DNA from: Porphyrobacter sp.
GTDB taxonomy: Bacteria > Pseudomonadota > Alphaproteobacteria > Sphingomonadales > Sphingomonadaceae
NCBI GenBank assembly: GCA_017744315.1
Contig: JAGIBN010000008.1
Coordinates: 1 to 64,000, forward strand
Direction of reading: 5' to 3'
Length of the DNA: 64,000 nucleotides
Both the position numbers and the translations under genes were made by a program. Positions 1 to 8,504 of this stretch are shown in pieces. Below the pieces are notes generated by a model. That model was not told the DNA's origin. It saw only the letters and a program-made list of their open reading frames with translations, and searched no databases. How positions within the stretch are numbered: the first letter of the stretch is position 1; the number at the start of each line of letters is the position of its first letter.

Positions 1-227
1 ACCAGGGCTCATGGGTCATATTTGAACTGCCAGGGTTCAGCAGTGCCGCCTCGGGAACGGAACAGGGCAGCATGAACGCATTGCGCCAGGCGAACGAGAC
101 TTCCTATTTCAGGGACGGGGATACCCTGTGGGTCAAACTGGTTGCCGCGGCCCCGGTCAGGCCGGTCATTCGTCCAACGGATCTGCAAGCCAGTATAGAG
201 GTAAGCAGGGAAGGCCGGGGCGGCTGA
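1..227 (+). CDS. C-terminal fragment of an unrecognised protein, cut by the window edge
   Basis: A reading frame is open from the window edge (first full codon at base 3) to a TGA at 225-227, giving about 74 residues. It contains the stretch DTLWVKLVA, which looks like a beta-strand end of a secreted or enzymatic domain, but I do not recognise the family. It points toward kdpD, and a hairpin lies between the two stops. The other frames of this stretch give no better protein. The call rests only on an uninterrupted frame reaching the edge, so it could be chance. Confidence 0.35.
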   Translation, partial: QGSWVIFELPGFSSAASGTEQGSMNALRQANETSYFRDGDTLWVKLVAAAPVRPVIRPTDLQASIEVSREGRGG

Positions 228-267
228 CACCCACCCAAGCAATCGACGGTAATCCGCCGGAAACGGT

Positions 268-306
268 GCTGCGCTGGTACGAGACGTTTGTTTCCGCCAG
301 CGCAGC
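268..306. terminator. Hairpin between converging genes
   Basis: A perfect 10-bp inverted repeat (GCTGCGCTGG at 268-277, CCAGCGCAGC at 297-306) with a 19-base loop sits between the end of the left-edge frame and the kdpD stop. There is no clear T-tract on either side, so intrinsic termination is possible but not certain. Confidence 0.35.
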
Positions 307-342
307 GAACGGAGCATCCAATGCTGATCGATAACTGTGCGC

Positions 343-2994
343 TCAAATTGACGTCACCCCGTTAGTTGACGTCGGAAAGTTCAACATGAAAAGAGCGCCA
401 CCGCCCTCGTGATTGCGCGCCGTGGCCGTTACACCCATCGCCTCAGCGAAGCCTTTGACAATCGCGAGGCCAAGACCACTCCCCCCGTGCCGATCGCTTC
501 CTTTGCCCTGGGCGAACGTATCGAAGATGCGCTGCTCCCGGCCAGCTGGCAGCCCAGGTCCTTCGTCACGGATCGACAGTTGAACGGCATCGGGCGTGCG
601 CGTTCCTTCGATCGTTATCACGCCTTCCTCACCACCGTGCTGCGCGGCATTGGCGAGCAGGTTGATGAGGATGTGGTGCAGCAAGGTCGGATCCGCGGTC
701 ACGAATGGCAGGTTCGCTGGCACCTTCAAGTCGATGTGGCGCCCTCGGAACAGATCCTTGAGATCATGCACCGCGCTGCCGATCGCGTCGACGAGGTCAA
801 TCGGTTCAAGGTGAAGTTCCAGAGCACCCCCATCGATCCGCACCATGTCGACGAGGTTGTCGAGAAACCGCCTCAGGCGCGCGACTTCCATTCTTGCCAC
901 AGGCAGCGTTGCCGCGTCCGGGTGTTCGGCGGCGATAGCTTCTATAGCTCCTGACACCGAAGTCAGCGGTGTACGCAGGTCATGTCCGATCGATGACAGC
1001 AGTGCGGCCCTCAGGCGATCACGCTCCTTGAGCACGGACACTTCTCGAAGCTCGCCTTCCAACTTCAACCTTTCGTGAGCGAGCGCAGCTTGACCAAGCA
1101 GCGTCTGGAGAAGCAGGACACGGTCGGCCGAGACAGGATCCTGGCCATCCTCCCGCGAAAGTCCGACTACCGCGAGCACCCCAAGGGCGGTTTTGAGTGG
1201 ATGGAACTGCCAGTCGGCGGCGTTGAGTGTTCCGGTACCCGCACCTGCCGATTCGCCTCGCGCCCAGGTCCAGTCCGCCGCGGCCCTGTCCACGGGACTG
1301 AAGTCGCCAGCCTGGGACGACCCGGCGATGATCCTGAGCTCGCCGTCGTCCAGGTTGAGCACGACGACATTGAGTTGCAGGAGAAGGGAGATCTCGTTGC
1401 ACACAAGCTCGCTGGTCGTCTTCCAGTCCGAGGTGCGCGCAAGCATCTGCCCGAAAGCGGCGACAGCGGCGTTCTCCTGAGCGCTTCGAGCGCCGAGGGT
1501 CGCACGCGTCTTGAGCCGACCCGCAAGGTTTGCCGTAAAGACCCCCACCGCGATCAGGACGAACATCGTCAGCAGGCTCTGGGGAGCAGCGATGGTGAAC
1601 GTGTAGATCGGCGGGAGGAAAAAGAAGTTGTAAGCCAGCGCGGATGCAATGCCGGCGACAAGACCCGGCCGAAGTCCGAACCGGCCCGACGCCAGGATCA
1701 CGGGCAGAAGGTAGATCAGGTCCACGCCGCCGGTGCCGGTCAAGGGTTCGGCGAGCTTGCCGAGCGCGGTCGTCGCCGCGATGAGACCTGCGATCGCGAG
1801 GTAGTCGGAGGACTTGCCCCAATGACCCGTAGTCATCGCCGGCAATCGACTGCTCGGCGCGGTCGAACTGGCCGGGATCACATGAACGGCCAAATCCTCG
1901 CCTGCGCGCAGCATAGCGTCGACAACCGAACCGTGGCGCAGTTCGAACCACCAGCTTCTGACCGACTTGCCCAGCACCAGCTGGGTCGCGCGGGTTTCCT
2001 GAACGTGCCGGGTGAGCCCTTCGATCACCCTCTCCGCGGGCACGGTGGCGATGGTCGCGCCGAGGCTCGCGGCCAGGCGCAGAGTATCCGCTACCGCATG
2101 CTTCTGATCTTCGCTGAACGATAGGGCTCGCGGGGTCTCGATGTAGACCGCTTGCCACGGGGCCCGAAGCGCGTCGGCCAGGCGCTTTGCTGCGCGCACG
2201 ATGGTGTCGGAGCCGGGGAGCTCGCTAACCGCCACCAGTACCCGCTCGCCCCCGGCATAAGCGCCCGCAACGGCGCCAGCGTCCAGGTCGTCGAGCAAGG
2301 ACCGGTCGACGCTAAGGGCGGCCCGGCGCAGTGCCATCTCACGCAAGGCCGAGAGGTTGGGTTTGGAGAAGAAGTGACCAAGGGCCCGGCTCGCCTCGTC
2401 CGGGATGTAGACCTTCCCTTCCTTGAGCCGTTCGATCAACTCGTCAGGCGGCAGGTCGACGACCTCGATCTCGGCTCCGTCGAACACGCTGTCCGGCACG
2501 GTCTCGCGCACTCGCACCTTGGTGAAGCTGGCGACCACGTCGTTGAGGCTTTCAACGTGCTGGACGTTGAGCGTGGTGTAGACGTCGATCCCGGCGTCGA
2601 GCAGTTCCATGACGTCCTGCCAGCGCTTGGGATGACGGCTGCCCTCGGCGTTGGTGTGGGCGAACTCATCGACCAGCGCGAGTTGGGGCTTCCGAGCGAG
2701 CACCGCATCGAGGTCCATTTCCTCGAGGGTATGGCCTCGATAGCCGATCCTGCGGCGGGGAAGGGCTTCGAGAGGTTCGAGCAAAGCCCTGGTCTCGGCT
2801 CGTCCGTGGGTCTCAACGACTGCCACCACGACATCGACCTCGTCCCTCAGCCGTTCGGCGCCTTCGCGCAGCATTTCGAAGGTCTTGCCGACGCCGGGAG
2901 CGGCGCCGAGGAATATCTTCAGCTTGCCGCGTTCCTCGCGCTGGGCGGCACGAAGCAAGGCTTCTGGAGAGGGGCGTGCGTCACTCGGCGGCAT
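343..2994 (-). CDS. kdpD: KdpD, potassium/turgor sensor histidine kinase
   Basis: Membrane sensor kinase that phosphorylates KdpE to induce the KdpFABC potassium pump. The 883-residue reading is full length for the family. The N-terminal cytoplasmic KdpD domain has a Walker A motif GAAPGVGKT at residues 30-38 and the family signature DEFAHTN. A USP-like domain follows, then four closely spaced membrane helices, a GAF-like segment, and a kinase core with the phosphoacceptor His near residue 671 (GHDLRTPL), an N box and GSGLGLAIVKG. The start at 2994 (MPPSDARP) places the Walker motif as in other KdpD proteins. The frame runs further upstream, but that extension is not KdpD-like. It is divergent from kdpFABC-kdpE instead of being co-transcribed as in enterobacteria. 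Confidence 0.96.
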   Translation of the reverse strand: MPPSDARPSPEALLRAAQREERGKLKIFLGAAPGVGKTFEMLREGAERLRDEVDVVVAVVETHGRAETRALLEPLEALPRRRIGYRGHTLEEMDLDAVLARKPQLALVDEFAHTNAEGSRHPKRWQDVMELLDAGIDVYTTLNVQHVESLNDVVASFTKVRVRETVPDSVFDGAEIEVVDLPPDELIERLKEGKVYIPDEASRALGHFFSKPNLSALREMALRRAALSVDRSLLDDLDAGAVAGAYAGGERVLVAVSELPGSDTIVRAAKRLADALRAPWQAVYIETPRALSFSEDQKHAVADTLRLAASLGATIATVPAERVIEGLTRHVQETRATQLVLGKSVRSWWFELRHGSVVDAMLRAGEDLAVHVIPASSTAPSSRLPAMTTGHWGKSSDYLAIAGLIAATTALGKLAEPLTGTGGVDLIYLLPVILASGRFGLRPGLVAGIASALAYNFFFLPPIYTFTIAAPQSLLTMFVLIAVGVFTANLAGRLKTRATLGARSAQENAAVAAFGQMLARTSDWKTTSELVCNEISLLLQLNVVVLNLDDGELRIIAGSSQAGDFSPVDRAAADWTWARGESAGAGTGTLNAADWQFHPLKTALGVLAVVGLSREDGQDPVSADRVLLLQTLLGQAALAHERLKLEGELREVSVLKERDRLRAALLSSIGHDLRTPLTSVSGAIEAIAAEHPDAATLPVARMEVARLRRFLDNLVDMVRIDGGALELHLEPIDLVDAIGSAVHDLKDLFRGRHIDLKVPANLPFVTADPTLLHHILINLLANAAQHGGEEGVITIEGTRTPDAVQLSIRDEGPGLPAGREQRIFDTFAQGKGSDRHGGSGLGLAIVKGFAEAMGVTATARNHEGGGALFMLNFPTSTNGVTSI

Positions 2995-3048
2995 TGGCGG
3001 ACAATTACGACCACCTGCGAGAGAATGCCAACGCGGCGAGACCAAAAC

Positions 3049-3100
3049 TAATGCCGTCTTAATGCCGAAGCGGTCCTTTCGCCGTCGAACCTTAATGCCC
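3049..3100 (+). promoter_or_regulatory. Phased TAATGCC direct repeats, candidate KdpE operator
   Basis: In the 166-bp divergent gap between kdpD and the kdpF-side genes, TAATGCC occurs at 3049, 3060 and 3093. The first two form a tandem 11-bp repeat and the third lies exactly 33 bp further. Repeats two and three are followed by near-identical tails (AAGCGGTCCT and AGCGGTCCTA). OmpR/PhoB-class regulators such as KdpE commonly bind 11-bp tandem sites on one helix face, so this is a good operator candidate. Binding is inferred. Confidence 0.55.
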
Positions 3101-3160
3101 AGCGGTCCTAAGTGAGCACCTGCCGCCACAAACGCGCGGCATGGAACGAAGGTTCTTCCG

Positions 3161-3244
3161 ATGCAGGATCTGTTTTGGCTCGCCGTGCTCGGCGGGCTGT
3201 TCGCGGCCACGTTGGCCTACGCTCGGCTGTGCGACCAAGCCTGA
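3161..3244 (+). CDS. 27-residue membrane peptide upstream of kdpF
   Basis: Small ORF of 27 residues beginning MQDLFWLAVLGGLFAATL and ending in YARLCDQA, a single predicted membrane helix. An AAGG ribosome binding site lies about 8 bases before the ATG. It ends two bases before the kdpF start, so it is the first gene of the operon. Similar tiny hydrophobic peptides occur in front of kdpF in other alphaproteobacteria as far as I recall. A role as an accessory Kdp subunit is inference from position only. Confidence 0.65.
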   Translation: MQDLFWLAVLGGLFAATLAYARLCDQA

Positions 3245-3246
3245 CG

Positions 3247-3336
3247 ATGACGCTCCACCTCACGCTCGCCGGCCTGACTGCCCTCGGCCTCCTCCTCTAC
3301 CTCGTCGCCGTCCTCGTGCGGCCCGAGAAATTTTGA
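3247..3336 (+). CDS. kdpF: KdpF, small subunit of the potassium-transporting ATPase
   Basis: 29-residue single-helix peptide (MTLHLTLAGLTALGLLLYLV...RPEKF), matching KdpF in size, hydrophobicity and the C-terminal RPE(K/R)F ending. KdpF stabilises the KdpABC complex in the inner membrane. It lies between the 27-residue peptide (2-base gap) and kdpA (9-base gap), the canonical KdpF position. Confidence 0.9.
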   Translation: MTLHLTLAGLTALGLLLYLVAVLVRPEKF

Positions 3337-3345
3337 GGCACTGCC

Positions 3346-5046
3346 ATGACATTTGAAGGATGGGCCCTGATCCTCGTCTTTACCGGAATCGTCGTCGCCC
3401 TGGCCAAGCCTGTCGGCTTATGGCTTTTCGCGCTTTACGAAGGGCGGCGCACGCCGCTTCATGCGGTGCTCGTTCCTGTCGAGCGTAGCTTCTACAAGTT
3501 GGCCGGGATCGATCCGGCAGCTGAGCAGGGTTGGCGCCGCTACGCGGTGCACATGCTGCTGTTCCAGCTGGCGACGCTGCTGTTCACCTACGCCGTTCTG
3601 CGGTTACAGGCCGCGCTTCCACTCAATCCTCGCGAGCTGGCCGGGCAGAGCCCTGACCTGGCCTTCAACACGGCAATCAGCTTTACCGCCAATACCAACT
3701 GGCAGAGCTATTCGGGTGAGACGCTCTCGGTCCTGAGCCAGATGCTCGGTCTGACGATCCACAATTTCCTCAGCGCTGCGACCGGCATCGCCATCGCCTT
3801 TGCGCTGTTTCGCGGCTTTGCCCGACGAGAGACCAAGACCATCGGCAACTTCTGGGCCGACCTGACCCGCGTCACACTCTACTTGTTGCTTCCGATCTGT
3901 CTCATCTACGCGCTGTTCCTGGTCGCGAGCGGCGTTCCGCAGACCTTTGCCAGCCTGGTGAACGCCACCACGCTCGAAGGGGCCAAGCAGACGATCCTGC
4001 TCGGACCGGTCGCTTCACAGGAGGCGATCAAGATGCTCGGCACCAACGGGGGCGGCTTCTTCAACGCCAACTCGGCACATCCCTTCGAGAACCCCACCGC
4101 GCTGACCAATCTCGTCCAGATGCTGTCGATCTTCGCGATCGGTTCGGGGATGACCTGGTGTTTCGGCAAGGCGATGGGCAACACCCGCCAGGGTTGGGCC
4201 ATCCTCTCGGCCATGATGATCCTGTTCCTCGCCGGCGTGAGCATCACTTACTGGCAAGAGGCCGCGGGCAATCCCAACCTCCACGCGCTCGGCATTGCGG
4301 GCGGCAACATGGAGGGCAAGGAGGTTCGCTTCGGCATTGCCGCAAGTGCCCTGTTCTCTGTCGTAACGACGGCCGCGTCATGCGGTGCGGTCAACGCCAT
4401 GCACGACAGCTTCACGGCGCTCGGTGGCATGATCCCGCTGTTCAACATGCAGCTGGGTGAGGTCATCGTCGGCGGGGTTGGCGCCGGCATCTACGGCTTC
4501 CTGGTGTTCGCGATCCTGGCCGTGTTCGTCGCAGGGCTGATGGTCGGCCGCACACCCGAATACGTCGGCAAGAAGATCGAAAGCCGCGAGGTCAAACTGG
4601 CCGTCCTGGCAATCGCTATTCTCCCGTTGTCCATCCTCGGCCTGACAGCTCTCTCGGCGGTCTTGCCGCAAGGCCTGGCCGGCCCGCTCAACAAGGGACC
4701 GCACGGCTTCACGGAGATCCTCTATGCCTTCACATCGGCGACCGCGAACAATGGATCGGCCTTTGCCGGACTGACCGCGGCCACGCCGTTCTACAACGGC
4801 CTGCTCGGGATCGCGATGTGGTTGGGCCGGTTCTTCATGATCGTGCCCATCCTGGCGGTGGCCGGTAGCCTCGCAGCCAAGAAGTACACGCCGGAGACCG
4901 CCGGTTCCTTCCCCACCACCGGCCCGCTGTGGGTCGGGCTGCTCGTCGGCATCGTGCTGATCGTCGGCGGCCTGACCTTCCTTCCCAGCCTCGCGCTCGG
5001 ACCCATCGCCGATCACATCGCGATGGTCCGCGGCCAGCTCTTCTGA
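3346..5046 (+). CDS. kdpA: KdpA, potassium-binding and translocating subunit
   Basis: 566-residue polytopic membrane protein, the normal KdpA length, forming the selectivity-filter pore of the KdpFABC P-type ATPase. It carries the typical filter-region segments, including [19 protein letters not shown], the [19 protein letters not shown] loop and [14 protein letters not shown]. Start at ATG 3346, nine bases after kdpF. The downstream kdpB starts within 10 bases. Membrane helices are spread through the whole chain. Confidence 0.97.
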   Translation: MTFEGWALILVFTGIVVALAKPVGLWLFALYEGRRTPLHAVLVPVERSFYKLAGIDPAAEQGWRRYAVHMLLFQLATLLFTYAVLRLQAALPLNPRELAGQSPDLAFNTAISFTANTNWQSYSGETLSVLSQMLGLTIHNFLSAATGIAIAFALFRGFARRETKTIGNFWADLTRVTLYLLLPICLIYALFLVASGVPQTFASLVNATTLEGAKQTILLGPVASQEAIKMLGTNGGGFFNANSAHPFENPTALTNLVQMLSIFAIGSGMTWCFGKAMGNTRQGWAILSAMMILFLAGVSITYWQEAAGNPNLHALGIAGGNMEGKEVRFGIAASALFSVVTTAASCGAVNAMHDSFTALGGMIPLFNMQLGEVIVGGVGAGIYGFLVFAILAVFVAGLMVGRTPEYVGKKIESREVKLAVLAIAILPLSILGLTALSAVLPQGLAGPLNKGPHGFTEILYAFTSATANNGSAFAGLTAATPFYNGLLGIAMWLGRFFMIVPILAVAGSLAAKKYTPETAGSFPTTGPLWVGLLVGIVLIVGGLTFLPSLALGPIADHIAMVRGQLF

Positions 5047-5055
5047 GTGACGCCC

Positions 5056-7083
5056 ATGACCAAGACTTCCCTGTTCACGGCCGACCTGATCGTTCCTGCG
5101 ATCGGCGATGCCTTCAAGAAGCTCGATCCGCGCCAGTTGGTGCACAATCCGGTGCTGTTCACGACCGCCGTTGTCGCGGTTCTACTGACGGTCCTGCTGC
5201 TCTTGGGCGGAGAGCGCCTGGCGATCCCGTTTCAGGTTCAGTTGATCGTCTGGCTCTGGCTTACCGTTCTGTTCGGCACGTTCGCCGAAGCGATCGCCGA
5301 AGGCCGGGGAAGAGCCCAGGCCGCCTCGCTCCGCGCCACGAAATCGGAGCTCAAGGCCAAGCTACTGCTGGGCACGGACGATCTCTTTGAGGTCGTCGCC
5401 GCCTCGCAGCTCGAAAAGGGCGAGGTAGTCCTTGTCGAAACCGGCGACCTGATCCCGGCCGATGGCGAGGTGATCGAAGGTGTCGCCAGCGTCAACGAAG
5501 CGGCCATCACTGGCGAAAGCGCTCCTGTTATCCGCGAGGCCGGCGGCGATCGTTCGGCTGTTACTGCCGGCACGCGGGTCATCTCCGACCACATCAGGGT
5601 CCGTGTGACGCAAGAGCCGGGCAAGGGGTTCCTCGACCGGATGATCGCGCTCGTCGAGGGCGCGGAACGTCAGAAGACACCGAACGAGATTGCCCTCACC
5701 ATTCTCCTTGTTGGCCTGACGATCATCTTCCTCATCGCGGTCGCGACCATTCCCGGCTTTGCGAGCTACGCTGGCGGCACGGTGCCGGTAGCGATCCTCG
5801 CGGCGTTGCTGATCACTCTCATCCCGACAACCATCGCGGCGTTGCTCTCGGCGATCGGGATCGCCGGAATGGATCGGCTGGTGCGCTTCAACGTGCTCGC
5901 CAAATCCGGCCGCGCAGTCGAGGCGGCTGGAGACATCGATGTCCTGCTCCTCGACAAGACCGGAACGATCACCATCGGCGACCGGCAGGCCGGCGCCTTT
6001 CGTCCGCTGACCGGCATCGAAGTTGAGACCCTCGCCAGTGCATCCCTGCTCGCAAGCCTCGCTGACGAGACGCCGGAAGGCCGCTCCATCGTCGCTTTGG
6101 CTCGCGAGCGTTATGCGATCCCGGTCCGCACGCTTCCCAGCGACGCGCGCGTCATCCCGTTCACGGCACAGACGCGAGTCTCGGGCGTCGAAGTAGCCGG
6201 AAGCACTGTGCGCAAGGGTGCAGTGGATTCGATCCTCAAGGCCGAACCAGCGCTTGCGGCCACGCCTGCCGCCGAAGAACTGCGCAAGGTCACCGACGAA
6301 ATCGCCCGCTCGGGTGCGACACCTCTGGCGGTGAGCCGAGACGGCAAGCTGCTCGGCGCGATAGCGCTCAAGGACGTGGTCAAGGCTGGCGTCCGCGAAC
6401 GCTTCGCCGAACTGCGCCGCATGGGCATCCGCACAGTCATGATCACCGGCGACAACCCGCTGACCGCTGCCGCCATCGCGGCTGAGGCCGGCGTGGACGA
6501 CTTCCTCGCCGAGGCCACGCCCGAGGACAAGCTCGCCCTGATCCGCAAGGAACAGGCGGGCGGGCGGCTGGTGGCGATGTGCGGCGACGGTACCAACGAC
6601 GCTCCTGCGCTCGCTCAGTCGGATGTCGGCGTGGCGATGAACACCGGCACCCAGGCGGCGCGCGAGGCCGGCAATATGGTCGACCTCGACAGCGATCCCA
6701 CCAAGCTCATCGAGATCGTGGGCCTCGGGAAACAGCTTCTGATGACCCGAGGGGCGCTTACGACCTTCTCGGTCGCCAACGACGTCGCCAAGTATTTCGC
6801 GATCATCCCGGCCATGTTCATCGCCCTTTATCCAGGGCTCGGGGTGCTCAACGTGATGGGGCTGTCGAGCCCGGAGAGCGCGATCCTCTCAGCGATCATC
6901 TTCAATGCGCTTATCATTCCCGCGCTCGTGCCGCTCGCGCTCAGGGGTGTGACCTACAAGCCAATGGGGGCCGGACCGCTGCTCGCGCGCAATCTCGCGA
7001 TCTACGGCCTCGGCGGCCTCATCGCGCCGTTCGTCGGCATCAAGCTCATCGACCTGGCCGTCTCCGGCCTCCAGCTCGCCTGA
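5056..7083 (+). CDS. kdpB: KdpB, catalytic P-type ATPase subunit
   Basis: 675-residue ATP-hydrolysing subunit of the Kdp pump. The phosphorylation motif DKTGT has its Asp at residue 300, preceded by the TGES actuator loop. The hinge motif [18 protein letters not shown] is intact, and membrane helices lie at both ends. I chose ATG 5056. A GTG at 5047 in the same frame overlaps the kdpA stop and would add three residues. Translational coupling with kdpA is likely either way. Confidence 0.97.
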   Translation: MTKTSLFTADLIVPAIGDAFKKLDPRQLVHNPVLFTTAVVAVLLTVLLLLGGERLAIPFQVQLIVWLWLTVLFGTFAEAIAEGRGRAQAASLRATKSELKAKLLLGTDDLFEVVAASQLEKGEVVLVETGDLIPADGEVIEGVASVNEAAITGESAPVIREAGGDRSAVTAGTRVISDHIRVRVTQEPGKGFLDRMIALVEGAERQKTPNEIALTILLVGLTIIFLIAVATIPGFASYAGGTVPVAILAALLITLIPTTIAALLSAIGIAGMDRLVRFNVLAKSGRAVEAAGDIDVLLLDKTGTITIGDRQAGAFRPLTGIEVETLASASLLASLADETPEGRSIVALARERYAIPVRTLPSDARVIPFTAQTRVSGVEVAGSTVRKGAVDSILKAEPALAATPAAEELRKVTDEIARSGATPLAVSRDGKLLGAIALKDVVKAGVRERFAELRRMGIRTVMITGDNPLTAAAIAAEAGVDDFLAEATPEDKLALIRKEQAGGRLVAMCGDGTNDAPALAQSDVGVAMNTGTQAAREAGNMVDLDSDPTKLIEIVGLGKQLLMTRGALTTFSVANDVAKYFAIIPAMFIALYPGLGVLNVMGLSSPESAILSAIIFNALIIPALVPLALRGVTYKPMGAGPLLARNLAIYGLGGLIAPFVGIKLIDLAVSGLQLA

Positions 7084-7093
7084 GGAAACACCC

Positions 7094-7678
7094 ATGCTAA
7101 CCGACATCAAGACCGCCCTGCGTCCCGCCATCGCGCTGACCCTGCTGTTCGCCGTCCTACTTGGCCTTCTCTACCCGGCCGCGATCACTGGGGTCGCTCA
7201 AATGCTCTTCCCCCATCAAGCGAACGGTAGCCTCATTCGAGCAGAAGGACGGGTCATAGGCTCGGAGCTTCTGGGCCAGCGCTTTGCCAGTGATCGATAT
7301 TTCCACGGCAGGCCCTCCGCCGCCGGCGCCGATGGTTACGACGCTTCGGCTTCCGCCGGGTCCAACCACGGTCCGACGAGCCAGGTCCTTGTGGACCGCG
7401 TGAAGAGCGATCTCGCTACACTATCGAACTCGCCAGATTCCATCGTCCCGCCTGATCTGGTGACCACCTCGGCTTCGGGGCTCGATCCCCACATCAGCCC
7501 CGAAGCCGCCCTTTCCCAAGTATCCAGGGTGGCCGAAGCGCGCGGCGTCACGGCCGAGGATCTGCGCAGTCTCGTGCAGAAACACACCGAGGGTCGTCTG
7601 CTTGGCTTCCTCGGAGAGCCGCGGGTAAATGTGGTCGCGCTCAATCGCGACCTCGACCGCATGACCGCACGACCCTAA
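7094..7678 (+). CDS. kdpC: KdpC, potassium-transporting ATPase subunit C
   Basis: 194-residue subunit with one N-terminal membrane helix (about residues 10-32) followed by a periplasmic domain. It carries the KdpC hallmarks [29 protein letters not shown] and [17 protein letters not shown]. It acts as a chaperone-like subunit raising ATP affinity of KdpB. Ten bases follow the kdpB stop, and the TAA stop directly abuts the kdpE ATG. Confidence 0.97.
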   Translation: MLTDIKTALRPAIALTLLFAVLLGLLYPAAITGVAQMLFPHQANGSLIRAEGRVIGSELLGQRFASDRYFHGRPSAAGADGYDASASAGSNHGPTSQVLVDRVKSDLATLSNSPDSIVPPDLVTTSASGLDPHISPEAALSQVSRVAEARGVTAEDLRSLVQKHTEGRLLGFLGEPRVNVVALNRDLDRMTARP

Positions 7679-8380
7679 ATGTGCGTCATGTCGCTGGCGA
7701 CCAAGATACTTATCGTGGAGGACGACGGTCACGTCCGCCGCCTGCTCGAAGCGGCTCTCCAGCGGGCGGGGCATGACGTCGCCGAGGCCGCCACTGCGCG
7801 CGAGGGACTGTCGTTGCTCGATATTTACAAGCCTGACACGGTTCTGCTCGACCTCGGGCTTCCCGACCGCGACGGCTTGGAGATGATACCGCTGATCAAG
7901 GCCCGCTCCGATGCGACGCTGATGGTTGTCTCTGCGCGGGAAAATGTTGCCGAGAAAGTCGCAGCGCTGGACCTCGGTGCGGACGACTACCTGACCAAGC
8001 CCTTCGACACCGAGGAGCTCCTGGCCCGTATTCGCACTGCCCTGCGCCACCGCCTCTCAGGTAACGCCGAGCGCGAACGGGTCATGGTCGACGAGGTTGA
8101 GATCGACCTCGGTCATCGCCGAGTCAGCCGTGCCGGCGCGGAGATCCACCTCTCTCGCAAGGAATACGACGTGCTGGCCGAGCTCGCGAAGCATCCAGAT
8201 CGCGTGATAAGCCATTCTCAGCTGCTCCGCGCAGTTTGGGGACCGGCGCACGAAACGCGGGTGGATTACCTCAGGATCGTGGTTCGGAACTTGCGCCAGA
8301 AATTGGAGACCGATCCAACTCGGCCCCGGTTGATCGTGAATGAACTGGGCGTGGGATATCGGCTCCGCGGCCGAATCTAG
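7679..8380 (+). CDS. kdpE: KdpE, OmpR-type response regulator of the kdp operon
   Basis: 233-residue response regulator. The receiver domain (residues 8-120) has the acidic pair EDD, phosphoacceptor Asp58 in LLDLGLPD and the KPF lysine. The C-terminal winged helix (about 135-230) ends with VDYLRIVVRNLRQKLE and GVGYRL, as in KdpE. The ATG at 7679 follows the kdpC stop with no gap; a second ATG at 7688 is a possible alternative. It sits at the end of the pump operon while its kinase gene is divergent at the other end. Likely binds the TAATGCC repeats at 3049-3100. Confidence 0.94.
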   Translation: MCVMSLATKILIVEDDGHVRRLLEAALQRAGHDVAEAATAREGLSLLDIYKPDTVLLDLGLPDRDGLEMIPLIKARSDATLMVVSARENVAEKVAALDLGADDYLTKPFDTEELLARIRTALRHRLSGNAERERVMVDEVEIDLGHRRVSRAGAEIHLSRKEYDVLAELAKHPDRVISHSQLLRAVWGPAHETRVDYLRIVVRNLRQKLETDPTRPRLIVNELGVGYRLRGRI

Positions 8381-8385
8381 ACTAT

Positions 8386-8420
8386 CTGATCAACTTTGGC
8401 CGAGCGAACGATCAGTTTTT
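8386..8420 (+). terminator. Probable terminator of the kdp operon
   Basis: Inverted repeat CTGATC (8386-8391) and GATCAG (8410-8415) with an 18-base loop, immediately followed by TTTTT at 8416-8420. It begins six bases after the kdpE stop, in the gap between converging genes. The stem is short, so strength is uncertain. Confidence 0.45.
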
Positions 8421-8504
8421 GCGATCGGCAAGTCCCGACCTGAATGACCGACATGGACGCAGAGCGGACGTCCGTCGCCCTCCCCGCGATCGGCGGAATT
8501 CTCT

